Assembly (NCBI GenBank): GCA_903864505.1
Contig: CAIPGC010000180.1
Location: 1-33,214, forward strand
Direction of reading: 5' to 3'
Source: an uncultured beta proteobacterium
Lineage (GTDB): Bacteria > Pseudomonadota > Gammaproteobacteria > Burkholderiales > Burkholderiaceae_C
Length of the DNA: 33,214 bases
Below, one piece after another: positions 25,621-33,068 of this stretch. Position 1 is the first letter of the stretch. Each line of letters starts with the position of its first letter. The notes below the pieces were generated by a model that was not told the DNA's origin, ran no database searches, and saw nothing but the letters and a program-made list of their open reading frames with translations. The translations under genes were made by a program, and so were the position numbers.

Positions 25621-27144
25621 TTGTCCCGGCGCGCAGCATTGCCGCTCGAAGTCACGCTCCTGGCGAGCGTGTTCGTGGTGGCCGCCTGTGGGTTGGTGTA
25701 CGAGTTGACCGCTGGGGCGCTGGCGTCCTACCTGCTGGGCGACTCGGTGCTGCAGTTCTCCACCGTCATTGGCGCTTATCTGTTTGCCATGGGCGTGGGC
25801 TCCTGGCTGTCGCGCTTTTTCGAGCGCCAACTGCCGGCGCACTTTTTGCGCATCGAACTGCTGGTGGCGTTGACTGGTGGCGCGCTCCCGGCCGTCCTCT
25901 TTCTTGCCAATGGTTATGTGCCAGGCGCATTCCGCTTTCTCCTGTACGCCATGGTCGGTCTGGTCGGTGTGCTGGTCGGACTCGAAATCCCGCTGGTGAT
26001 GCGCATCCTCAAGCGCGATGTAGCGCTCAAGGAACTGGTGTCGCAGGTGCTGACCTTCGACTACCTGGGCGCACTGGCGGTTTCTGTGGCGTTTCCCTTG
26101 CTGCTGGTGCCGCAGTTGGGGTTGATTCGTACTGGTTTGTTGTTCGGACTACTCAATGCCGCGGTTGCCGGCTGGACGCTGTGGGTGTTTCGCCACGAGT
26201 TGCGGCGCATTGGCGCCCATGCACTGGCCTGTGCTGCTACGGTGGTCGCGCTGCTTTCGGGCTTTGCCGTGGCCGACCAGATCACCACGCTGAGCGAAGA
26301 CAGGCTCTACCACGACCCGGTGGTGCTGGCCGCCACCTCGCCCTACCAGCGCATCGTCCTCACCAATGGGCGTACCGGTCACCGCCTGTTTCTCAACGGC
26401 AACCTGCAGTTCGCCGAGCGGGACGAATACCGCTACCACGAAGCGCTGGTACACCCCGCCATGTCTGCGCAAGGCGCTCCTAAAAAAGTAGCGGTGCTCG
26501 GGGGTGGAGACGGCATGGCAGTGCGCGAAATTCTCAAGTACCCCAGCGTAGAGAGCGTTACGCTGGTCGAACTCGATCCGAACATGACGCGACTGTTCTC
26601 GACCGATGCGGCGATGGTGCAACTCAACGGGGGCTCGCTGTCCTCTCCCAAGATACGCGTCGTCAATGCCGACGCCTTCAAGTGGTTGCAGGATGGCAGC
26701 GACAGTTTTGATGTAATCGTGGTCGACTTTCCAGACCCTACCAACTTTTCCATCGGCAAGCTTTACACCAACAGTTTCTACGCGCTGCTGGCACAGCGCC
26801 TGTCGGCAAGTGGCTATGCGGTGATCCAGACCACTTCGCCGCTGGTGGCGCGTCATAGTTTCTGGACCGTGGCCGCAACTATCGAATCGACCGGCCTGCA
26901 CGTAGCGCCCTACCACGCCAACGTGCCGAGCTTTGGCGAGTGGGGCTACCTCATTGCCAGCCACCGACCCTGGCGCATGCCTGCTACCCTGCCCGATGGA
27001 CTGCGTTACCTGACGCTGCAGACCTTGCCCCTCCTGTTTGACTTTCCCAAGGACATGGAGCGTGTTCCGGCCGAGGTTAACCGGCTGTCCAACCAGATGT
27101 TGGTGAGTACCTATGAGCAGGAGTGGGGACGGGTGTTGCCCTGA
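25621..27144 (+). CDS. Membrane-fused polyamine aminopropyltransferase (spermidine synthase-like)
   Basis: 507-residue fusion. The N-terminal half (about 1-215) has six or seven hydrophobic helices of the type found fused to bacterial spermidine synthases. The C-terminal half (about 225-500) is the aminopropyltransferase domain with LFLNGNLQFAERDEYRYHEAL, the SAM/dcSAM-binding VAVLGGGDGMAVREILKY and VELDPNM, and the active-site VVDFPDP where classic enzymes have DSSDP-like sequence. It would transfer aminopropyl from decarboxylated SAM to an amine, but no SpeD is in the window and the active-site change leaves the acceptor uncertain. Start TTG 25621 is taken because it is 10 bp after DUF350 and matches the hydrophobic N-terminus. 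Confidence 0.87.
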   Translation: MSRRAALPLEVTLLASVFVVAACGLVYELTAGALASYLLGDSVLQFSTVIGAYLFAMGVGSWLSRFFERQLPAHFLRIELLVALTGGALPAVLFLANGYVPGAFRFLLYAMVGLVGVLVGLEIPLVMRILKRDVALKELVSQVLTFDYLGALAVSVAFPLLLVPQLGLIRTGLLFGLLNAAVAGWTLWVFRHELRRIGAHALACAATVVALLSGFAVADQITTLSEDRLYHDPVVLAATSPYQRIVLTNGRTGHRLFLNGNLQFAERDEYRYHEALVHPAMSAQGAPKKVAVLGGGDGMAVREILKYPSVESVTLVELDPNMTRLFSTDAAMVQLNGGSLSSPKIRVVNADAFKWLQDGSDSFDVIVVDFPDPTNFSIGKLYTNSFYALLAQRLSASGYAVIQTTSPLVARHSFWTVAATIESTGLHVAPYHANVPSFGEWGYLIASHRPWRMPATLPDGLRYLTLQTLPLLFDFPKDMERVPAEVNRLSNQMLVSTYEQEWGRVLP

Positions 27145-27216
27145 CCTGCGATCTTGCGGTCTTGTTGCCGCGACCCCTTCTTCACGGCACAATGTGCGCA
27201 AAGGGAGGGGGCCAAG

Positions 27217-27768
27217 ATGGCAGATCTAACGGTGCTGCTGGAAAGTGCGCGCGAAGGCAATGCCTATGCCGCTGAGCAAGCGTTTAGCCTGCTGTACGAC
27301 GACTTGCGTCGACTGGCGCGGTCACGGTTGCGCCAACACCAGCCCATGACCCTGCTCGACACCACCTCGCTGGTGCACGAGTCCTACCTGAAACTCGTCG
27401 GGGGAGACGCGCTCCCGGTGGAAGACCGCCACCACTTCTTTGCCTACGCTTCCAAGGTCATGCGCTCGGTGATTGTGGACTTTGCGCGTGCACGCCTGGC
27501 CGAGCGTCGCGGTGGCGATTTGGAGAAGGTGGTGCTCGACACGGGACTGCTGAACAGCCTGGGTCAGCCTGAGAACGATGTCCTGCGCGTGCACGAGGCG
27601 CTGGAGGTGCTGGCACAAGCGGACCCCAAGCTGGCGCAGATGGTCGAGCTGCGCTACTTCGGTGGGTTGACCGAAGCCGAAATTGGCGAGTTGCTGGACC
27701 AATCCGGGCGCACCGTGCGGCGCAACTGGGAAAAGGCCAAATTGTTGCTGACCGCGGCGCTGACCTGA
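27217..27768 (+). CDS. ECF-like sigma factor with Thr/Ser in the acidic patch
   Basis: 183-residue sigma factor of the ECF-like family that is typically encoded beside Ser/Thr kinases. Region 2 spans about 20-90 and region 4 about 125-180 (helix-turn-helix GLTEAEIGELLDQSGRTVRRNWEKAKLLL). Where ordinary ECF factors have an acidic DAED-type motif contacting the beta' clamp, this one reads Asp48-Thr-Thr-Ser51 (LLDTTSLVHESYLKLV). In ECF43-type factors such as Vibrio EcfP, phosphorylation by the neighbouring kinase supplies the missing charge; the same control is inferred here. ATG 27217 has GGGAGGGG upstream. The kinase gene follows after 13 bp. No anti-sigma factor is seen. Confidence 0.9.
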   Translation: MADLTVLLESAREGNAYAAEQAFSLLYDDLRRLARSRLRQHQPMTLLDTTSLVHESYLKLVGGDALPVEDRHHFFAYASKVMRSVIVDFARARLAERRGGDLEKVVLDTGLLNSLGQPENDVLRVHEALEVLAQADPKLAQMVELRYFGGLTEAEIGELLDQSGRTVRRNWEKAKLLLTAALT

Positions 27769-27781
27769 ACCGGAGCCTGCC

Positions 27782-30526
27782 GTGAGTCTGGACGCAGATA
27801 CCCTTCGCCGCCTGTCTCCCTTGCTGGAGCAGGCCTTGGACTTGGAGCCGCAGCAGCGGGAGCGCTGGCTTGGCACGCTGGACCCGCAGGCCGCCGAGTT
27901 GCTGCCTGTTCTGCGTCGCCTGCTGGCGGCCGATGTCGACAGGGAGACAGCCGACATGCTGGAGCAGCGCCCCAGTCTCAGCGGACTCGACACGGGGGTG
28001 CGCAGCACCGCCACTGACCATGCGCCAGGCGATGGAGTCGGACCCTACACGCTGGTGCGAGAGCTGGGCCAGGGTGGAATGGGTGAGGTGTGGTTGGCCG
28101 AGCGCACGGATGGTGTGCTCAAGCGCAGTGTGGCGCTCAAGTTGCCCGTGCTGAGCATGAGAAAAAGCGTCTTGTTGCAGCGCTTCGCGCGCGAGCGTGA
28201 CATCCTGGCCGGTCTCAACCACCAACACATTGCACGCTTGTACGACGCTGGCATCGCCGACGACGGCCAGCCGTATCTGGCGCTGGAGTATGTGCAGGGG
28301 GTACCCATTAACGACTATGCCCGGCGTGAAGGCCTGGACGCCAGAGCCAGAGTGGCACTGCTGCGCCAGGTGATGGATGCTGTGCAGTATGCGCATGCCA
28401 ATCTGGTGATTCACCGTGACCTCAAGCCCGGCAACGTGCTGGTTACCTCCGAAGGCAAGGCCTTGCTGCTGGACTTTGGCATCGCCAAGCTATTGCAGGA
28501 GGAGTCCAGCCAGGCCCATGAAACGGAGTTGACGCGGGTTGGTGGGCGGGCGCTGACGTTGCACTATGCCGCACCCGAGCAGGTGGCGGGATTGCCGATC
28601 AGCATTGCCACCGATGTCTGGGCGTTGGGCATTGTGCTGTACGAATTGCTGGCCGACCAGCGGCCTTTTGAGAAGGTGGATCGCCCAAGTCTGGAGAATG
28701 CCCTGCTGACTCTGGACCCCTCGCGTCCGAGCCAGTGCGCGAGCGGACCGATTGCCGGCCTGTCCAAAGCGATGGCATCGGACCTGGACACCATCGTGCT
28801 CAAAGCACTGAAGAAGGCGCCCGCCGAGCGCTACGCCACCGTCAGCGCATTGGCAGATGATCTGGACCGCTGGCTGCGCGGGGAAGTGGTGCTGGCCCAG
28901 CCCGACAGCACCTGGTACCGCACCCGCAAGTTTGTGGGGCGCCACAAGGTCGTGGTGATCACCGCCACACTGGCAGCCATCGTGGTGCTGGCGGTGGCAG
29001 CGGTGGCAGTGGTGCTGGGTCTGCAGGCCCGCGAGGAGTCGGCGCGTGCGGTGGCGGCGCGAGACTTTCTGATCGACATGTTCAATCAGGTTGACCCAGA
29101 GAAGGTGCACTTCCAGGATGTCACTGCCAAGCAAATGCTTGAGCAGGGCCAGGAAACCATCCTGCGCACCCTGGGTGCACAGCCCCTGCTGCAGACGGAC
29201 CTGCTGGTGGGGCTGGAGAAAGCGTATGAAACCCATGGCGAACCCGAGAAGGCAACCCAGGTGGCGGCCGAGTTGGTGCGGTTGTTTGAACAGATGGGCC
29301 GACACCGCGATGCGGCCCTGTATCTGATGGCGCAGGCCTGGCTTGGCGACGAGTTGGGCGATGTGATGGGTTCAGAAGCGTTGGTGGCCCGCGCAGAAAA
29401 ACTCTACCCACAGCACGCCAGCGACGACGAGATTGAAGGTAACCGACTCTTTCTGCTGGGCAACCTGGCCGATGATCGCGGTGACTACGAGCGCGCCATT
29501 GTCCAATGGGAATCGTCGCTGCCCTACATTGACCGTGCGCTCGGTCTGGACAACTACATCTCGGTTACGGTGCAACGCTACATTGCCACCAAACAAGGCT
29601 ATCTGGGCCGCACCGAACCGGGCATTGCGCGCTTGAACGATCTTATGTCGCGGCCCTTCAAGCAGTACACCGAGATCGCGCACGCTGCGGTGCTCAATGA
29701 CCAGGCCCAGCTCGAGTTTGACACTGGCCAGTTTCACGCGTCACTGGCGCACTTTGATGATGCGCTGGCCCAATGCGAACAGCGGCTTGACCCGCGGGGA
29801 GACCGTTGCAGCTACTCCCGCATCTCCACCTTGGCGGCCTATGCAGCACTGGGTTTTGACGGCAAGGCACTGGACTTGTTGCAGCCGCTCATGCGTTTGG
29901 CGGTTGACGAGCGGCCCAGCCTCAAGGGCACAGTGACACTGCTTGGTGCCTACCGCACACTGGCAGCGCACCGTCTGCTGGAAAAGTACCCGGCCATTGC
30001 CGAGCGGGTCAAGGTGCTGGCAAGCTCCGGTAACGAAGTCAAACAGCCTGCCCGGTACAAGGCCGAGGCGCACCTGGCGCAGGCCGTGGACCGACTGCTC
30101 TCCGCGCAGCCCCAGGCCGCGCAGGAATTCTTGGACTTCGCCAAGCAGCGCATTGATGCGCAAGGCATCAAGGATTTCCGCTTAATGGCCCGCCTTCGCT
30201 TGTACCAAAGCCTGGCATTGCAGGCGCAGGGGCAATTTGAGGCCAGCCTGGCGTTGCTGCAACCCATGGTGGCCGAACATGCCGCGATGTTTGGTGCCGA
30301 CCACCCCCTGACGCAGGTGTACGCAGTGCACCAGGCGCGCGCTCTGTGGGCGGTCCAGCGCAGGCAGCAGGCCATCGACCTGCTGGACCATGCCATCCCG
30401 ATCCTGCAGCAAGCCATGGGCGCACAAGCCCCGCATTTCCAGAAGATCCAGGCCCTGCGCACCGCGTTGGCGCGCAACAAGATCGCGCCTTCGGCACTCA
30501 CCCGCAAGGTGGAGATCTATTACTGA
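27782..30526 (+). CDS. Transmembrane Ser/Thr protein kinase with TPR-like C-terminal region
   Basis: 914-residue Hanks-type kinase. A short N-terminal helical region (about 1-85) precedes the kinase domain at about 90-370. Its intact motifs are the glycine loop ELGQGGMGEVW (95-103), VALK with Lys120, catalytic HRDLKPGN with Asp213, DFG with Asp231 and APEQ. One TM helix is at about 391-415. The rest (about 420-914) is alpha-helical with TPR-like repeats rich in Ala/Leu/Gln and would be extracytoplasmic, suited to sense an envelope ligand. The start GTG 27782 is 13 bp after the sigma gene. It is predicted to phosphorylate the sigma factor on Thr49/Thr50/Ser51. The substrate is inference; the domain calls are firm. 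Confidence 0.93.
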   Translation: MSLDADTLRRLSPLLEQALDLEPQQRERWLGTLDPQAAELLPVLRRLLAADVDRETADMLEQRPSLSGLDTGVRSTATDHAPGDGVGPYTLVRELGQGGMGEVWLAERTDGVLKRSVALKLPVLSMRKSVLLQRFARERDILAGLNHQHIARLYDAGIADDGQPYLALEYVQGVPINDYARREGLDARARVALLRQVMDAVQYAHANLVIHRDLKPGNVLVTSEGKALLLDFGIAKLLQEESSQAHETELTRVGGRALTLHYAAPEQVAGLPISIATDVWALGIVLYELLADQRPFEKVDRPSLENALLTLDPSRPSQCASGPIAGLSKAMASDLDTIVLKALKKAPAERYATVSALADDLDRWLRGEVVLAQPDSTWYRTRKFVGRHKVVVITATLAAIVVLAVAAVAVVLGLQAREESARAVAARDFLIDMFNQVDPEKVHFQDVTAKQMLEQGQETILRTLGAQPLLQTDLLVGLEKAYETHGEPEKATQVAAELVRLFEQMGRHRDAALYLMAQAWLGDELGDVMGSEALVARAEKLYPQHASDDEIEGNRLFLLGNLADDRGDYERAIVQWESSLPYIDRALGLDNYISVTVQRYIATKQGYLGRTEPGIARLNDLMSRPFKQYTEIAHAAVLNDQAQLEFDTGQFHASLAHFDDALAQCEQRLDPRGDRCSYSRISTLAAYAALGFDGKALDLLQPLMRLAVDERPSLKGTVTLLGAYRTLAAHRLLEKYPAIAERVKVLASSGNEVKQPARYKAEAHLAQAVDRLLSAQPQAAQEFLDFAKQRIDAQGIKDFRLMARLRLYQSLALQAQGQFEASLALLQPMVAEHAAMFGADHPLTQVYAVHQARALWAVQRRQQAIDLLDHAIPILQQAMGAQAPHFQKIQALRTALARNKIAPSALTRKVEIYY

Positions 30527-30610
30527 CGGGGTATTTGGCCGGTTTTCCAAAGCGTTTGCGTATGACAGGGGGAAGGAGCAGGGGCGCTCCTTTTCTAGGG
30601 AGATAACAAC

Positions 30611-31003
30611 ATGGAAAACGCGACCGAAATCATTACCTGGCTCTTTGTTGCAGCCAATACGGGCCGAATACTGGCTTACGTTCCTCAACTCGTTGCTGCG
30701 TGGAACTGCAAGAATGGGGCGACCTCGGTATCGCGCCTGACCTGGGGCTATTTTGCCTTTGCGCACCTGGCCGGCATTCTGTACGCCACCTATGTAGTCA
30801 ATGATCACAGGATGATGCTGGTGTTTTGTGGGAATTTTGTCGTCTGCCTGCTACTGGTCGCCATCGTTACCTGGAAGAAGCTCTCTCATGCAAAGCCGGG
30901 CGCTGTAATCCATCCGGTGACCGAACCAGCTTTCTCGAGCCCCTGGGGCGAGGCCGTTTTTGCCAAGCACCGCGACGGGGAACCCATGACACGGCTGCAT
31001 TGA
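30611..31003 (+). CDS. PQ-loop / SemiSWEET-like membrane protein
   Basis: 130-residue inner-membrane protein with one three-helix PQ-loop repeat. The PQ motif is in TM1 (Pro25-Gln26, AYVPQLVAAW), TM2 is about 42-62 and TM3 about 68-88. A polar tail of about 40 residues follows. SemiSWEETs dimerise to move small sugars, but the cargo here is unknown and several PQ-loop families exist. AGGGAGATAACAAC before ATG 30611 contains a good ribosome site. It lies 84 bp after the kinase gene on the same strand, so it may be the last gene of that unit or stand alone. It converges with the CDF gene downstream. Confidence 0.82.
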   Translation: MENATEIITWLFVAANTGRILAYVPQLVAAWNCKNGATSVSRLTWGYFAFAHLAGILYATYVVNDHRMMLVFCGNFVVCLLLVAIVTWKKLSHAKPGAVIHPVTEPAFSSPWGEAVFAKHRDGEPMTRLH

Positions 31004-31013
31004 GTCCAGAGAT

Positions 31014-31931
31014 TTACTCCGGATCGCGCGCATCGTCAAAATGCGCCTCCACCCCGCTGGGCAGCATCTGGATCGTGGCGCGCAGGCCCGGCACGCTGCG
31101 CATCAGCGCCTGCTCCACGCTGGTGCGCAAGGCGGCGGCGCGGTTCAGCGTCCAGTTCGACGGCATGTGCATATGCAAGTCGACAAAGCGCCGTTGACCG
31201 GAGCGGCGGGTAATGACGTGGTCGAACCGAATCGCCTTTTGATCGTAGCCCGCCAGCACCTTTTGAATTTCACGCAGCACATCAGGCTCCACCGCCTCGT
31301 CCATCAGGCCCTGTGACGAGCGCCACATCAGGTGGCCACCCTCCCAGAGGATGTTCAGCGCCACGCCAATGGCAGCCACGGCATCCAGCCAGAGCCAACC
31401 GGTCAACGCGACTCCTGTCAGCCCGGCCACCACACCGGCGGAGGTCCAGACATCGGTTACCAGGTGTTTGGCGTCAGCCTCCAGCGCAATCGATCGGTGT
31501 GCTTTGGCAGCACTGAACATGACCCAGGCCAGCAAGCCGTTGAGCGCCGAGCTCAGCACCGACAGCGCCAGCCCCCAGCCCAGTTCCTGCAAAGGTTGTG
31601 GCTCAAGCAGGCGCGACACAGCGGCCCAGATGATGCCCACCGACACACCGACAATCAGAACCCCCTCAAAGCCGGAAGAAAAGTACTCCGCCTTGTGGTG
31701 CCCGTAAGGGTGGTCGATGTCCGCAGGTCGTTCGGCAATGGTCACCATCAGCAGCGCAAAGATGGCACTGGCCAGATTGACAAACGATTCCATTGCGTCA
31801 GACAGCAGTCCGACGGAATCCGTGACGTACCAGGCCAGCGTCTTGAGCACGATGGTGGTGATAGCCACGCCAATCGACGCCCACAGCAGATGCCTGGGTG
31901 TGAGGAAACGGGTGGGCATGAGCGACATCAT
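31014..31931 (-). CDS. Cation diffusion facilitator (FieF-like CDF subfamily)
   Basis: Second CDF exporter, about 305 residues from ATG 31931 (an ATG at 31928 or the upstream TTG/ATG at 31967 are alternatives; the ribosome site is poor in all cases). It has six helices followed by a C-terminal domain containing VDLHMHMPSNWTL. The loop DHPYGHHKAEYFSSGFEG matches FieF-like proteins. The metal site differs from the first CDF: TM2 reads SDAMESFVN (Asp45, Glu48, Asn52) instead of HxxxD or DxxxD, while TM5 keeps HLVTD. The substrate is therefore open (iron, zinc, manganese are candidates). Divergent from the ZIP-like gene, so import and export genes share a control region. Confidence 0.88.
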   Translation of the reverse strand: MMSLMPTRFLTPRHLLWASIGVAITTIVLKTLAWYVTDSVGLLSDAMESFVNLASAIFALLMVTIAERPADIDHPYGHHKAEYFSSGFEGVLIVGVSVGIIWAAVSRLLEPQPLQELGWGLALSVLSSALNGLLAWVMFSAAKAHRSIALEADAKHLVTDVWTSAGVVAGLTGVALTGWLWLDAVAAIGVALNILWEGGHLMWRSSQGLMDEAVEPDVLREIQKVLAGYDQKAIRFDHVITRRSGQRRFVDLHMHMPSNWTLNRAAALRTSVEQALMRSVPGLRATIQMLPSGVEAHFDDARDPE

Positions 31932-32042
31932 GGGAAACCTACAGAATTTGTATCGTCCAAAACGCATTCGGTTGTAACACTGTACCGGCTGGCGGGGAAG
32001 GCCTTTGGTACCGGGTCACAGAGAGTGATGCTTTTGCGCCAT

Positions 32043-32059
32043 GTTAAGAATCAATTAAG
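32043..32059. promoter_or_regulatory. TTAAG-N6-TTAAG direct repeat upstream of ZIP-like gene
   Basis: GTTAAG (32043-32048) and ATTAAG (32054-32059), 11 bp apart, in the divergent region between the second CDF gene and the ZIP-like gene, 51-67 bp before the ZIP start. The same architecture as upstream of shp, so possibly the same response regulator. Confidence 0.5.
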
Positions 32060-32109
32060 AAAGTGGGAATAAGCTTGCCGCCCACCCCACCTCCAGATTG
32101 CGGCCCCGG

Positions 32110-32829
32110 ATGAATTCCCACAACTTTTTGATCATGGCCATTCCGGCGCTGGTGGCGCTTGGCGGGGGTGTGCTGGCGGCCTTCTGGACACCGACGCACG
32201 CCACGCGCAGTCTGATTCAGCACTTTGCTGCGGGTGTGGTGCTGGCCGCGCTGGCTGTGGAACTGCTGCCCGAGATAGAACGTGAGCACGCACCAGGTCT
32301 GGTGCTGGTCGGTGCGTTTGCCCTGGGTAGCCTGTTCATGTACGGGTTGAAGCTGTGGACGATGCGCATGGAGCATGCGGCGACTCTTGCCGGCACCGCT
32401 TCCGGGCTGAGTACCGGGTTGCTGCTGGCCACCTTCATCGATGTTGCTACCGACGGCTTCATCATCGGCGCCGGCTTCGCTGCCGGTGGCGAAACGGGCA
32501 CGATTCTGGCGCTTGGCCTGTCGGTAGAGCTCCTGTTCCTGGGTCTGGCGCTGACCTCGGCCGCCACTGCTGGCTGGCGCATTGTTGCCATTGCCGGTGC
32601 ACTGGGCGCCACAGTGCTGGCCTTTTCACTGTTGGGCAATGTCCTGCTCACGGGTGCCTCGCACGCAGTGATTGGCGGCACGCTGGCGTTCAGCGCGGCG
32701 GCACTGCTATACCTGGTCACTGAAGAGTTATTGATGGAAGCGCATGAAGTGGAGGAAAAGCCGATCTCGACCCTGGTGCTGTTCGCTGGCTTCCTGGCGT
32801 TTTGGAGTATCCAGTTAATAGGGCGTTAA
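32110..32829 (+). CDS. ZIP-like divalent cation transporter family protein
   Basis: 239-residue inner-membrane protein with about eight helices, resembling the ZIP family: N-terminal ALVALGGGVLAAF, HFAAGVVLAALAVELLPEIE in TM2, and the TM4 core region. The canonical TM4 HNxPEG is replaced by DVATDG (in FIDVATDGFIIGAGF), and the TM5 HExxH-like motif by VELLFLG, so the metal site is not the standard zinc site. It may carry another cation or act as a sensor. The ATG at 32110 is chosen over a TTG four codons upstream; neither has a strong ribosome site. Last complete gene of the window. Confidence 0.8.
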   Translation: MNSHNFLIMAIPALVALGGGVLAAFWTPTHATRSLIQHFAAGVVLAALAVELLPEIEREHAPGLVLVGAFALGSLFMYGLKLWTMRMEHAATLAGTASGLSTGLLLATFIDVATDGFIIGAGFAAGGETGTILALGLSVELLFLGLALTSAATAGWRIVAIAGALGATVLAFSLLGNVLLTGASHAVIGGTLAFSAAALLYLVTEELLMEAHEVEEKPISTLVLFAGFLAFWSIQLIGR

Positions 32830-33068
32830 GTGACTTGGAGAACTGGCGCCAGAAACCCACATGAAACAGAATCCGGCTTCTAGGGAAGCCTTAAGGAGCC
32901 CTGTCTGGCATTTCAGGTTTGGGCAAGAACATCGGCGCAAAAAGTCGTGGCTCAGCGAGAAACCCTTGACTAGCTTATGGTGTGCGCAATAGCGCCGACC
33001 GCACTGTTAAGGCGGGGTTGGAAGGGCTGGTCCGGATCCGCTCCAACTTTCATCAGCATGTGGTGTAG
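32830..33068. other. Non-coding stretch with weak CTTAAG-type repeat
   Basis: About 240 bp after the ZIP-like gene with no convincing gene. TCTAGG (32879-32884) and CTTAAG (32890-32895) are 11 bp apart and echo the plus-strand CTTAGG-N5-CTTAAG of the shp control region. It could be the former promoter region of the cytochrome remnant to the right. Confidence 0.4.
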
